Source: UMGS172 sp045647525 (lineage in GTDB: Bacteria; Bacillota; Clostridia; Oscillospirales; Acutalibacteraceae). From it: a stretch of 33,590 bases of DNA. The stretch lies in the NCBI GenBank assembly GCA_045647525.1, contig JAZRMK010000050.1, positions 1-33,590 of the forward strand, given 5' to 3'. The translations under genes were made by a program, and so were the position numbers. The notes beneath the pieces were generated by a model. That model saw nothing but the letters and a program-made list of their open reading frames with translations, searched no databases and was not told the DNA's origin. This document shows, piece by piece, positions 1 to 8,223 of the stretch. How positions within the stretch are numbered: the stretch's first letter is position 1; every line of letters starts with the position of its first letter.

Positions 1-27
1 TTAGCACTCAAAGGCATCGAGTGCTAA
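1..27 (+). promoter_or_regulatory. CIRCE operator (HrcA binding site) of groESL
   Basis: A perfect inverted repeat, TTAGCACTC (1-9) and GAGTGCTAA (19-27), is separated by 9 bases. This is the canonical CIRCE element bound by the heat-shock repressor HrcA. It lies 35 bases before the groES start codon. The promoter itself must be upstream of the window. Regulation of groESL by HrcA is inferred from the family; hrcA is not in this window. Confidence 0.97.
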
Positions 28-62
28 CTAACATTTTCGGTAAATTACAGGAGGTAATCCAA

Positions 63-347
63 ATGACTATTAAGCCTTTGGCAGACAGAGTCGTTATTAA
101 ATCGGTTGAGGCAGAGGAGACCACCAAAAGTGGTATTATCCTTGCAGGTTCGGCCAAAGAAAAACCCCAGGTTGCAGAAATCGTTGCCGTAGGTCCCGGC
201 GGTTTGGTTGACGGTAATGAGGTTAAAATGTATGTTAATGTAGGTGATAAGGTTATCATCAGCCAGTACGCAGGTAATCCCGTTAAAATTGACGGTGAGG
301 AACTGACAATCGTCCGTCAGTCCGATATTCTTGCAATTGTTGAATAA
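63..347 (+). CDS. groES: Co-chaperonin GroES (Hsp10)
   Basis: This is the heptameric 10-kDa lid of the GroEL folding chamber, acting in the cytoplasm. The 94-residue protein has the usual family length and the typical opening MTIKPLADRVVIK. It also has the mobile-loop region around residues 15-30 (EAEETTKSGIILAGSAKEKP). The ATG at 63 is preceded by a good GGAGGT ribosome binding site at 50-55. An upstream in-frame start at 21 would begin inside the CIRCE repeat and lacks such a site, so 63 is preferred. It is the first gene of the groES-groEL operon, 17 bases before groEL, and is expected to be heat-induced through relief of HrcA binding at the CIRCE. Confidence 0.98.
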   Translation: MTIKPLADRVVIKSVEAEETTKSGIILAGSAKEKPQVAEIVAVGPGGLVDGNEVKMYVNVGDKVIISQYAGNPVKIDGEELTIVRQSDILAIVE

Positions 348-364
348 TTTGGAGGATATATATT

Positions 365-2002
365 ATGGCTAAACAAATTCTTTTTGGCGAAGATGCCAGA
401 AAAGCTCTTCAAGCAGGTGTCGACCAGTTGGCTGATGCTGTTAAGGTAACACTTGGTCCTAAGGGCAGAAATGTTGTTCTTGATAAAAAGTTCGGTGCAC
501 CGCTTATTACTAACGACGGTGTTACTATTGCAAAAGATGTTGAACTCGATAATCCGTTTGAAAATATGGGAGCACAGCTTGTAAAGGAAGTTGCAACCAA
601 GACTAATGATTGTGCAGGTGACGGTACCACTACCGCTACCGTTCTTGCACAGGCTCTTATCCGTGAGGGTATGAAGAACGTTGCAGCAGGCGCAAATCCT
701 ATGGTTTTAAAGAAGGGTATCCAGCTGGCTGTTGATACCGCCGTTAAGACTGTCGTTGCTAATTCGCAGAAGGTTTCAGGCACAAAGGATATTGCTCGTG
801 TTGCTACTATTTCTGCTGGTGATGAGTTTATAGGAAACCTTATTGCCGAGGCTATGGAAAAAGTATCGGCCGACGGTGTTATCACCGTTGAAGAATCTAA
901 GACTGCCGAGACCTATTCAGAGGTTGTTGAAGGTATGCAGTTTGACCGTGGATACATCACTCCGTATATGGCAACCGATACCGACAAGATGGAGGCTGTT
1001 ATTGACGATCCGTTCGTTCTCATTACCGATAAGAAGATCTCCAACATTCAAGAGATTCTGCCCTTACTCGAACAGATGGTTCAGTCGGGCGGCAAGCTCG
1101 TAATTATCGCAGAAGATGTTGAAGGTGAAGCACTTTCTACTCTTATTGTTAACAAACTTCGCGGTACATTTACCTGTGTAGCAGTAAAGGCTCCCGGCTT
1201 TGGTGACAGACGTAAAGAGATGTTGCAGGATATTGCAATTCTCACAGGCGGTCAGGTTGTATCAAGTGATTTAGGTTATGAACTTAAAGACACAGATATC
1301 TCTATGTTGGGCCGCGCTACTCAGATTAAGGTGGGCAAGGAAAACACTATCATCGTCGGCGGAGTAGGTGATAGCTATGCTATCCAGTCACGTATCGGTC
1401 AGATTAAAAACCAGATCGAAACTACAACTTCCGAATTTGACCGCGAAAAATTGCAGGAAAGACTTGCTAAGCTTTCGGGCGGTGTTGCAGTGATCAAGGT
1501 TGGTGCCGCAACCGAAATCGAAATGAAGGATAAAAAGCTCCGTATTGAAGACGCTCTTGCAGCTACCAAGGCTGCCGTAGAGGAAGGCATTGTTGCCGGC
1601 GGCGGCGTTGCGCTTGTTAATACTATCAACGACATCAAAGCTTTAATGAATACCGTTGAAGGCGATGTCAAGACCGGTGTATCTATCGTTCTGAATTCCT
1701 TGGAAGCTCCTATTCGCCAGATTGCCTATAATGCAGGTCTTGAAGGCTCTGTAATCGTTGATAAGATCGTGTCTTCCGGTAAGGCTAACTTCGGATTTGA
1801 TGCTTATAACGAGGTATATACCGATATGATCGAAGCAGGTATTGTCGATCCTACAAAGGTTACCCGTTCTGCACTTCAAAATGCTGCTTCGGTAGCATCT
1901 ATGGTGCTTACTACCGAGTCGCTTGTTGCCGATAAAAAAGACCCTGCTGCTGATGCAGCAGTAGCAGCCGCAGCTGCCGGTGCCGCAGGCGGAATGTATT
2001 AA
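365..2002 (+). CDS. groEL: Chaperonin GroEL (Hsp60)
   Basis: This is the ATP-dependent tetradecameric chaperonin that encloses unfolded proteins together with GroES. At 545 residues it has normal family length. The N-terminal equatorial domain carries TLGPKGRNVVLDK and the ATP-binding motif GDGTTTATVLAQ. The C-terminal equatorial part has EEGIVAGGGVAL. The tail is alanine/glycine rich and ends GAAGGMY, a variant of the GGM tail that lines the cavity. The ribosome binding site GGAGG at 351-355 sits 9 bases before the ATG. It is cotranscribed with groES, and a strong terminator follows directly. Confidence 0.99.
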   Translation: MAKQILFGEDARKALQAGVDQLADAVKVTLGPKGRNVVLDKKFGAPLITNDGVTIAKDVELDNPFENMGAQLVKEVATKTNDCAGDGTTTATVLAQALIREGMKNVAAGANPMVLKKGIQLAVDTAVKTVVANSQKVSGTKDIARVATISAGDEFIGNLIAEAMEKVSADGVITVEESKTAETYSEVVEGMQFDRGYITPYMATDTDKMEAVIDDPFVLITDKKISNIQEILPLLEQMVQSGGKLVIIAEDVEGEALSTLIVNKLRGTFTCVAVKAPGFGDRRKEMLQDIAILTGGQVVSSDLGYELKDTDISMLGRATQIKVGKENTIIVGGVGDSYAIQSRIGQIKNQIETTTSEFDREKLQERLAKLSGGVAVIKVGAATEIEMKDKKLRIEDALAATKAAVEEGIVAGGGVALVNTINDIKALMNTVEGDVKTGVSIVLNSLEAPIRQIAYNAGLEGSVIVDKIVSSGKANFGFDAYNEVYTDMIEAGIVDPTKVTRSALQNAASVASMVLTTESLVADKKDPAADAAVAAAAAGAAGGMY

Positions 2003-2009
2003 AATAATG

Positions 2010-2047
2010 AAACACCTGACCAATATTTGTTTGGTCAGGTGTTTTTA
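2010..2047 (+). terminator. Rho-independent terminator of groESL
   Basis: A 14-bp perfect stem (arms 2010-2023 and 2031-2044, core ACACCTGACCAA/TTGGTCAGGTGT) has a 7-base loop. It is followed by a T-rich run, starting 8 bases after the groEL stop codon. Confidence 0.95.
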
Positions 2048-2110
2048 TTTGTGTTAAAAAGTCTTTTCATTATTTTGCGTATCACTTTTGATTCATGCAA
2101 AGATTATAGA

Positions 2111-2154
2111 TAAAAAGCAAAATCGACAAGCTTCTGTCGAAACTTGTCGATTTT
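2111..2154 (-). terminator. Terminator of the tRNA operon (minus strand)
   Basis: A perfect 12-bp inverted repeat (AAAATCGACAAG at 2119-2130, CTTGTCGATTTT at 2143-2154) lies directly after the CCA end of tRNA-Trp. On the minus strand the stem is followed by GCTTTTTA. A short T run on the other side (2151-2155) might let it also stop read-through from groEL. Confidence 0.85.
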
Positions 2155-2229
2155 TGGCAGGGGTAGAAGGATTCGAACCCTCACAAACGGTTTTGGAGAC
2201 CGGTGTGCTACCGTTGACACCATACCCCT
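2155..2229 (-). tRNA. tRNA-Trp (anticodon CCA)
   Basis: The reverse complement folds as a standard cloverleaf. The acceptor AGGGGTA pairs with TACCCCT. The anticodon loop CTCCAAA gives CCA, and the T-arm GGTTCGAATCC is present. The discriminator is G and the 3' CCA is encoded (2155-2157). It is 75 nt long and the second gene of a two-tRNA minus-strand unit, 6 bases after the CAT tRNA. Confidence 0.97.
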
Positions 2230-2235
2230 ATAATG

Positions 2236-2312
2236 TGGTGGGCCTTCAGGGACTTGAACCCGGGACCTACCGGTTATGAGCCGGGTGCTCTAACCAACTG
2301 AGCTAAAGGCCC
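2236..2312 (-). tRNA. tRNA with CAT anticodon (elongator Met or lysidine-modified Ile2)
   Basis: The reverse complement is a 77-nt cloverleaf. The acceptor GGGCCTT pairs with AAGGCCC, the D-arm is AGCTCAGTTGGTTAGAGC, and the anticodon loop CTCATAA gives CAT. The T-arm GGTTCAAGTCC and an encoded CCA (2236-2238) are present. Standard callers would label it tRNA-Met. Pairs C4-G69 and C5-G68 in the acceptor and the GGCTCATAACC anticodon arm resemble bacterial tRNA-Ile2, whose C34 is converted to lysidine by TilS. I cannot settle the identity from this window. It is not an initiator, because base 1 pairs. Confidence 0.93.
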
Positions 2313-2332
2313 ACATCATTGTAGCAAGGATT

Positions 2333-2360
2333 ATTATATCATAAAAGTTGTATTTGTCAA
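2333..2360 (-). promoter_or_regulatory. Housekeeping promoter of the tRNA operon
   Basis: On the minus strand, -35 TTGACA (2360-2355) and -10 TATAAT (2338-2333) are both perfect consensus hexamers with a 16-base spacer. They lie 20 bases upstream of the first tRNA, as expected for a strong sigma-A promoter. Confidence 0.9.
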
Positions 2361-2468
2361 CATATTTTTCTTTTGTTTACAAAGATTATTTAGTTTAGTT
2401 AATTATTGGTTTTTTGGCAAAAATATTTTTGAAATCATTTAAATTTTACTTTCATTTTTTCAATATTA

Positions 2469-2477
2469 TGATATAAT
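2469..2477 (+). promoter_or_regulatory. Extended -10 promoter of pyk
   Basis: TGATATAAT has a consensus -10 TATAAT (2472-2477) with the TGn extension. It lies 33 bases before the pyk start codon. No convincing -35 hexamer is seen at 16-18 bases, which fits an extended -10 promoter. Confidence 0.6.
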
Positions 2478-2509
2478 TTTTACATTGAATTTTTTATTTG
2501 GGAGTTATT

Positions 2510-3922
2510 ATGCGTAAAACTAAAATTGTATGTACGGTAGGACCGTCTTGTGAAGATGTTGAAACCTTAAAAGAAATGTGTCTGGCGGGTATGAATGTTG
2601 CTCGTCTTAACTTTTCACACGGTACTCATGCGGAACATTTAAAAATGATAAACAGTATTAAACTTGCAAGAAAGGAACTTAATCTTCCTATTGCGATAAT
2701 GCTTGATACAAAAGGTCCCGAATACCGTATCAAAACCTTTAAAAACGGCGGGATAACATTAAAAGACGGTGACATCTTTACCTTTACAACAAGGGATGTA
2801 GAGGGTGATGAGAGCATAGTGTCTGTATCTTATGAAAACTTGACAGAAGAGCTGTCGGTAGGTGATAAGATACTGCTTAATAACGGTTTGCTGATTTTTA
2901 GTGTCAAGAGCATTGATGGTAGTGATATTGTTTGTGAATGTCTTGCCGGAGGACAACTTACCAACCGCAAGAGTATGAGTTTCCCCGGAAAAGTCTTGAA
3001 GCAAAAGTATCTTAGCGATCAGGATAAAGAAGATATAAAGTTCGGCATTGAGCAGGGCGTTGATTTTATTGCGTGCTCGTTTGTTTCTTGTAGAGATGAT
3101 CTTTTAGATGTTAAATCTTTTGTTGCAGCCAACGGCGGCGATAATATTGAACTTATTGCAAAAATTGAGAATCGCAGTGGCGTGGAGAACATTGATGAAA
3201 TTTGCTCTGAATGTTCGGGAATTATGGTTGCACGCGGCGATATGGGTGTTGAGATTCCGTTTGAGCAGTTGCCTGCTATCCAAAAACAGTTGATTACAAA
3301 GTGCCGTCTGCTTGGTAAAAGGGTGATTACCGCAACCGAAATGTTGGAATCGATGATATATAATCCAAGACCGACACGTGCAGAGATAAGCGACGTTGCA
3401 AATGCTGTTTATGACGGCACAAGTGCGATTATGCTTTCGGGTGAGACTGCGGCAGGTAAATATCCCGTATTGACCGTTAAAACGATGTCGAGAATTGCCG
3501 AGCAAACCGAAAATAACATTCATTACAACAAGCGATTTCTTACTAATCAGTTCCAAATTAGAAACACTGTTGACGCAATATCACATGCGACCTGCGGAAT
3601 GGCCATTGACATTGATGCGAAAGCAATAGCTGTGTGTTCTTTGTCGGGTATGACCGCGCGTATGGTATCAAGATTTAGGTCGCCAACAGACATTCTTGGT
3701 GTTACAATTGACGAGAAAACTTGGTATAAATTGGCTTTGTCATGGGGTGTTACACCGGTTATGTGTGAAGTTTATGAATCTACCGATGTTTTATTTTACA
3801 CTGCCAAAAAGAAGGCAATAGAAACCTTTAATCTCGAAAAAGGAGATAAAATTGTCATTACAGGTGGTACGACTAACGGTATTTCCGGCACAACTAATAT
3901 GATAAAGGTTGAAACTATTTAA
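2510..3922 (+). CDS. pyk: Pyruvate kinase
   Basis: Pyruvate kinase transfers phosphate from phosphoenolpyruvate to ADP in the last step of glycolysis. The 470-residue protein has the E. coli PykF length. It lacks the extra C-terminal PEP-utilising domain found in Bacillus Pyk. Visible motifs are the substrate-binding ARLNFSHG (31-38), LDTKGPEYR (65-73), the catalytic lysine in IAKIENRSG (K218), and the metal-binding ARGDMGVE (241-248). The signature PRPTRAEISDVANAVYDGTS and LSGETAAGKYP follow. The ATG at 2510 has GGGAG at 2499-2503 before it. A TTG at 2498 is in frame but overlaps that ribosome binding site. The gene is monocistronic, with its own promoter and terminator. Confidence 0.98.
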   Translation: MRKTKIVCTVGPSCEDVETLKEMCLAGMNVARLNFSHGTHAEHLKMINSIKLARKELNLPIAIMLDTKGPEYRIKTFKNGGITLKDGDIFTFTTRDVEGDESIVSVSYENLTEELSVGDKILLNNGLLIFSVKSIDGSDIVCECLAGGQLTNRKSMSFPGKVLKQKYLSDQDKEDIKFGIEQGVDFIACSFVSCRDDLLDVKSFVAANGGDNIELIAKIENRSGVENIDEICSECSGIMVARGDMGVEIPFEQLPAIQKQLITKCRLLGKRVITATEMLESMIYNPRPTRAEISDVANAVYDGTSAIMLSGETAAGKYPVLTVKTMSRIAEQTENNIHYNKRFLTNQFQIRNTVDAISHATCGMAIDIDAKAIAVCSLSGMTARMVSRFRSPTDILGVTIDEKTWYKLALSWGVTPVMCEVYESTDVLFYTAKKKAIETFNLEKGDKIVITGGTTNGISGTTNMIKVETI

Positions 3923-3930
3923 TAAACATT

Positions 3931-3962
3931 GCAGACTGAATGTATTTTCAGTCTGCTTTTTT
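3931..3962 (+). terminator. Rho-independent terminator of pyk
   Basis: A 10-bp stem, GCAGACTGAA (3931-3940) with TTCAGTCTGC (3947-3956), has a 6-base loop. It is followed by six T residues, 8 bases after the pyk stop. Confidence 0.95.
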
Positions 3963-3983
3963 CAAGTTTAAGCCCTTATTTCA

Positions 3984-4012
3984 TTGACTTTTATATCTTA
4001 AAAAGATATAAT
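3984..4012 (+). promoter_or_regulatory. Sigma-A promoter upstream of the DUF1015 gene, with embedded palindrome
   Basis: -35 TTGACT (3984-3989) and -10 TATAAT (4007-4012) are separated by 17 bases, 53 bases before the DUF1015 start. A 9-bp inverted repeat (TTATATCTT 3991-3999, AAGATATAA 4003-4011, 3-base centre) fills the spacer and most of the -10. That is where a repressor operator would sit. The promoter call is strong; the operator is inference. Confidence 0.85.
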
Positions 4013-4064
4013 ATATAGTGTATATTGTGGGGAAATTTTTGATAAATTTGAAACGAGGAATTTT

Positions 4065-5252
4065 ATGAGCAATAAAATTTTTAATTCTGCTGATATTTTA
4101 TTACCCAAGACTGATCCTTGTAAATGGTCGGTCGTTGCTTGTGACCAGTTCACATCTGAAATTGATTATTGGAACAATGTGAAAAATATAGTGAAAGACG
4201 AACCGTCTGCACTTAATATCGTTCTTCCTGAGATATTTCTTGAAGACAATCGCGAGGAAAGAATCAATAACATCAACAAAACAATGCGTGAATATCTTGA
4301 AAACGGTGTTTTTGAGGAATATAAAGATGCAATGATCTACGTTGAGCGTACCCAGTCAGACGGTGTTTTAAGACAGGGTATTGTCGGCAGCATAGACCTT
4401 AGCGATTATGATTACAAAAAGGGAAGCAAGGCTCTTATTCGCGCTACTGAGGAAACTGTTATTGAGCGCATTCCTCCAAGAGTGCAGATAAGACGCGATG
4501 CCTGCCTTGAAATGCCACACGTAATGCTTATGGTCGATGACCCTTTAAAGACCGTTATCGAACCGCTTGGTGCATTGACCGATAAAATGCAGAAGTTGTA
4601 CGACTTTCCGTTAATGCTTAACGGCGGTCATATTAAGGGCTGGCTTATCCCCCAAAACGTTAAAGAGGATATCAAAAAGGCACTTGATGCTATACTTAAC
4701 AGTTCGGAAGATAAAATGATGTTCGCTGTCGGTGACGGCAATCATTCATTGGCAACCGCAAAGGAATGCAGTGCATTGAACGACTCGGCTAACGCTAAAT
4801 CGGCTTTGGTCGAGGTGGTTAACATTCATAGTGATGCAATTCAGTTTGAACCTATCTACCGTGTGATTTTCGGTGTGGACCCTGCAAAAGTTATTAGTGA
4901 TATGAAAGCCGATTTGGGCGAATGTGAGAACGGACACGTGTTCGAGGTCGTTTATGAAGATAAGAGTGAAACCGTAACTGTCAATCCTTCTTCAAAATTG
5001 CCGGTTGGTACATTACAGGCATGGTTAGATAAATACGTGAAAGAAAATGATTTAAAGATCGATTACATTCACGGTATCGATTCGGTCAAAAAAATTGTTG
5101 ATGAAAAAGATACAGTTGGATTCATATTTGACGGTATGCAGAAAAACGAACTGTTTGATGCTGTTAAGGGTGATGGTTCGTTGCCTCGTAAGACCTTCTC
5201 TATGGGTCACGCCGAAGATAAAAGATATTATCTTGAAGCAAGAAAACTTTAA
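4065..5252 (+). CDS. DUF1015 family protein (function unknown)
   Basis: This 395-residue soluble protein is recognisable as DUF1015 from its N-terminus (MSNKIFNSADILLPKTDPCK). The central FAVGDGNHSLATAKE also fits; I place it around residues 225-240. Many DUF1015 members have DGHHR at this place, a motif shared with the ParB/sulfiredoxin-like fold of some nucleotide-binding enzymes. Here it reads DGNHS. No signal peptide or membrane segment is visible. The biochemical role is unknown, and ATP-dependent small-molecule kinase activity is only a fold-based guess. It has its own promoter and is probably the first gene of the downstream run, 16 bases before the glycosyltransferase gene. Confidence 0.85.
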   Translation: MSNKIFNSADILLPKTDPCKWSVVACDQFTSEIDYWNNVKNIVKDEPSALNIVLPEIFLEDNREERINNINKTMREYLENGVFEEYKDAMIYVERTQSDGVLRQGIVGSIDLSDYDYKKGSKALIRATEETVIERIPPRVQIRRDACLEMPHVMLMVDDPLKTVIEPLGALTDKMQKLYDFPLMLNGGHIKGWLIPQNVKEDIKKALDAILNSSEDKMMFAVGDGNHSLATAKECSALNDSANAKSALVEVVNIHSDAIQFEPIYRVIFGVDPAKVISDMKADLGECENGHVFEVVYEDKSETVTVNPSSKLPVGTLQAWLDKYVKENDLKIDYIHGIDSVKKIVDEKDTVGFIFDGMQKNELFDAVKGDGSLPRKTFSMGHAEDKRYYLEARKL

Positions 5253-5268
5253 GAATTGAGGAATTAAG

Positions 5269-6753
5269 ATGCAGAGGTTGAGTTTTTGTAAAAAACCTTT
5301 TAGTTTTTCTTTCAATATGATACTTCTGCCTTTTTTCTGCCTCTTGTTAGTCTACTTTCTTCTTTTTGTTGACCAGTTCAGTATGTCGGAAGATCAAAAG
5401 ACAATGACTGGTGGTCTTATTTCGGTTTCTGCCGTTGTGCTTTGTAGTATTTTTACTTATTTTCGGTATAAATACGGTAAGGTTGATGCAAAATTCTTAA
5501 TAGCAATGTTGCTTATTATTGGCTTTTTTATAAGACTCTCTTATGTTATAAAGTACGGATTTTACCAGCATCAACACGATGTTGAATATTTAGGGTCAAG
5601 CGGTCATCTGAGTTATATTTACGGTTTGAGCATCGGTGAGGGACTGCCTAAAACTAATAATTGGCAGTTTTGCCATCCGCCGTTTTCTCATTGGATTTCG
5701 TCTTTGGTTGTAAAGATTTCAACAGGATTGGGACATTCGTTGGACCGTGCTTTTGAAAATATCCAGTTACTTACCTGCCTTTTTTCGACAATTATTATGT
5801 TTTTGTCGGTGGAACTCTTTAAATCATTAAATTTGAAGGGAAAAGGTCTTGTAATTGCAACTGCTTTTGTTGCTTTGCATCCGACGTTTTTTATATTTGC
5901 AGGCAGCATAAATAACGACTGTCTTACAACATTGTTTGTACTCTGTACAATTTTGTTTTTAGTTAAGTGGTGGTATAAGCTGAGTTTTGTTTATACAGCG
6001 CTTATCGCTTTGTCAATAGGTTTAGGTATGATGACAAAGTTTTCAGTCGTGCTTATGGTGCCTATTACCGCCGTTGTAGTTTTAGTAAAGTTGGCAACCG
6101 ATAATAACTATAAATTTTCAAAATTCATAGGTCAGACTTCTTTGTTTTTACTTATTGCCGTGCCGTTTGGATTCTGGTTCCAGATAAGGAATTACTTTGA
6201 ATTTCAGCAACCGTTGGGTTATGTTGCGCCCCTTAGTACCGACAGTCAGCTCTATATTGGTGAGATTTCGGTTGTTGAACGTCTTTTATTACCGTTTTCG
6301 ACCAAACCTTTCGGAACGTATGTCGACGTTTGGGAAGAATATAACCTTTGGTACTATCTGTTGAGAAATTCACTTTTTGGTGAATATCAGTTCGGCAACG
6401 TTGCCGTTGCTTCATTTTTGGTTTTCTTTAACACAGCTCTTGTGGTTCTTTCGGTTTTAGGAATCGTAAAAGTTGTAAAGCAGGGAAAGGGAATGTTCAA
6501 AAATGCTGATTGGATAATACTTTTGACTCTTTTTGTGCAGTTGGCGTTTTTTATCTATTTCAACGCAACCTATCCCTTTGGTTGCACAATGGATTATCGG
6601 TATATAGCAATCGTTTCGGTTGTTTTGGCCTTTCTTTTCGGTAGACTTTCCGAAATCGAAACGGAAGGCAGTATTGTAAAAACTATTGTTTCAAATACAT
6701 TAACAGTTTCGGTTGCGGGATTCTCTGCGCTGTCTGTTTTAACCTTTATTTAA
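5269..6753 (+). CDS. Polytopic membrane glycosyltransferase, GT39/ArnT-like
   Basis: This 494-residue protein has roughly ten or more hydrophobic segments. After the first two segments (about residues 16-34 and 48-64, then 76-92) an extracytoplasmic loop contains HDVEY (D104) and WQFCHPPFSHW (H136-P-P). This is the arrangement of the acidic catalytic residue and HPP motif in dolichol/undecaprenyl-phosphate-sugar dependent transferases (PMT, ArnT, GT39/GT83). A role in moving a lipid-linked sugar onto a cell-surface acceptor is inferred; neither donor nor acceptor can be read. It lies between DUF1015 and the M50 protease and is likely cotranscribed with both. Confidence 0.75.
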   Translation: MQRLSFCKKPFSFSFNMILLPFFCLLLVYFLLFVDQFSMSEDQKTMTGGLISVSAVVLCSIFTYFRYKYGKVDAKFLIAMLLIIGFFIRLSYVIKYGFYQHQHDVEYLGSSGHLSYIYGLSIGEGLPKTNNWQFCHPPFSHWISSLVVKISTGLGHSLDRAFENIQLLTCLFSTIIMFLSVELFKSLNLKGKGLVIATAFVALHPTFFIFAGSINNDCLTTLFVLCTILFLVKWWYKLSFVYTALIALSIGLGMMTKFSVVLMVPITAVVVLVKLATDNNYKFSKFIGQTSLFLLIAVPFGFWFQIRNYFEFQQPLGYVAPLSTDSQLYIGEISVVERLLLPFSTKPFGTYVDVWEEYNLWYYLLRNSLFGEYQFGNVAVASFLVFFNTALVVLSVLGIVKVVKQGKGMFKNADWIILLTLFVQLAFFIYFNATYPFGCTMDYRYIAIVSVVLAFLFGRLSEIETEGSIVKTIVSNTLTVSVAGFSALSVLTFI

Positions 6754-6769
6754 ACCAAGGAGGCTATTT

Positions 6770-7498
6770 ATGGGAGGCTTATTAGGTGTAATGACCAGCG
6801 GAACAGACAATATATGGCTTAGTGTATTGTCGTGTGTCGCTTCGGCAGCCATAGTAATATTTATTACAATGCCTATTCACGAATGGGCTCACGGTTTTGC
6901 TGCTTACAAACTCGGAGATCCTACCGCTAAGTATTCAGGTCGTTTGAAGTTCAATCCTACTGCACATCTTGATCCAATGGGTGCTTTGGGAATTTTACTT
7001 TTCGGTATCGGTTGGGCAAAGCCTGTTCCTGTTAATCCAAGATATTTTAAAAACCCAAAACGCGATATGGCAATAACTGCATTTGCAGGTCCGTTATCAA
7101 ACCTTGTATTAGCTTTTATTGCAACATTTTTACAGAATTTCGTTTTCTTTATTTCCTTACTTGTTATGCCGACCAATGTTGTCGCTGAGTATGTTTTTTT
7201 ATTCTTATATCTGATGTTCCAGGCAATAGCTTTTATCAATATTTCGCTTGCAATTTTCAATCTTGTTCCTATTCCGCCGCTTGATGGTTCGAAGATTTTA
7301 GCAGCGTTTTTATCCGATAGGGCATATTACACTTTTATGAGTCTTGAAAGGTATTTCTCTTTTATTCTGTTTGCGCTTATTTTGTTCAGCTCCGGATTCT
7401 CTATGGTATTATCAAATAGTGTTAGCGGCGTTTTCGTAGCATTTGATAATATTTGCTGGTTCCCCTTTGAAAAGATTTTAGAAGCAATATATTTATAA
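6770..7498 (+). CDS. Site-2 protease family (M50) membrane metalloprotease
   Basis: This 242-residue intramembrane zinc protease has HEWAH at residues 37-41 inside the first membrane segment. The second conserved motif, NLVPIPPLDG (164-173), has D172 as the third zinc ligand. About five or six hydrophobic segments are visible. There is no PDZ domain, so it belongs to the small YwhC-like group rather than RseP or SpoIVFB. The substrate is unknown. The ribosome binding site AAGGAGG precedes the ATG. It sits just before scpAB, a context common in Firmicutes. Confidence 0.88.
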   Translation: MGGLLGVMTSGTDNIWLSVLSCVASAAIVIFITMPIHEWAHGFAAYKLGDPTAKYSGRLKFNPTAHLDPMGALGILLFGIGWAKPVPVNPRYFKNPKRDMAITAFAGPLSNLVLAFIATFLQNFVFFISLLVMPTNVVAEYVFLFLYLMFQAIAFINISLAIFNLVPIPPLDGSKILAAFLSDRAYYTFMSLERYFSFILFALILFSSGFSMVLSNSVSGVFVAFDNICWFPFEKILEAIYL

Positions 7499-7512
7499 AA
7501 TAAAGGATTTTT

Positions 7513-8223
7513 ATGGATAAGTTAGAATATAAACTTGATGTGTTTGAAGGCCCGTTGGACCTGCTTTTGCACCTGATTTCAAAAAACAAACTTAATATCA
7601 GCGATATTCAGTTGTCTGTTCTTGTCGATCAGTATATAGAGCATATCCGTTTGATGCAGTTAACCGATATGGATATAGCATCTGAATTTTTGGAAATGGC
7701 ATCGCGTCTTATTTATTTAAAGACGGTAAGCCTTTTGCCGAAACATGATGAAGCAGAGCAGATAAAAGAAGAACTTACTGCTGAACTTATGGAATATGAG
7801 CATTGTCGTAGAGTTGCAAAGATGCTCGGCACAATGACGGGTGAATTTGATACGTTTGTTAAATTACCCGAAAAAATCGAGTATGATAAGACCTATCGCA
7901 ACACTCATGAGCCCGAACTTGTTTTAAAATCATATATTGCAGCAGTAGGCAGAGGACAGAGAAGGCTGCCTCCGCCGACAAACGTGTTCAGTAAGATCGT
8001 TGCTCGTAAAATAGTTTCGGTATCTTCGAAAATTGTTTCGGTCTTGAAGAATTTAAGACGTAACGGAAACAAGCGTATGCGAAACCTGTTTGACGGTGCG
8101 CAAAGCCGATCCGAACTTGTTGCAACATTCCTTGCGGTTTTGGAACTTTGCAAAGCTAACCGTGTTTGGTTAGAGGGCGAAGGCGAAGAAATTACAGTCA
8201 GTTTTAAGGAGAAAGAAAAATGA
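7513..8223 (+). CDS. scpA: Segregation and condensation protein A
   Basis: ScpA is the kleisin subunit of the bacterial SMC condensin. It bridges SMC heads and binds ScpB during chromosome compaction and segregation. The 236-residue protein opens with the family signature LDVFEGPLDLLLHLI and continues with NISDIQLSVLVDQYIEHI. It has the kleisin N-terminal helical region, a variable middle and a C-terminal winged-helix region that contacts the SMC cap. It overlaps scpB by 4 bases (ATGA at 8220), so the two are translationally coupled. Confidence 0.96.
   Translation: MDKLEYKLDVFEGPLDLLLHLISKNKLNISDIQLSVLVDQYIEHIRLMQLTDMDIASEFLEMASRLIYLKTVSLLPKHDEAEQIKEELTAELMEYEHCRRVAKMLGTMTGEFDTFVKLPEKIEYDKTYRNTHEPELVLKSYIAAVGRGQRRLPPPTNVFSKIVARKIVSVSSKIVSVLKNLRRNGNKRMRNLFDGAQSRSELVATFLAVLELCKANRVWLEGEGEEITVSFKEKEK

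Noticed and set aside
409..885. 158-codon minus-strand ORF inside groEL
   Set aside because: It is a shadow frame of a highly conserved, strongly biased coding sequence, with no ribosome binding site or promoter context.
2088..2279. Open reading frame of 63 codons on the plus strand
   Set aside because: It is antisense to the two minus-strand tRNA genes and their terminator. GVEGFEPSQ-type translations are a well-known artefact of tRNA complements.
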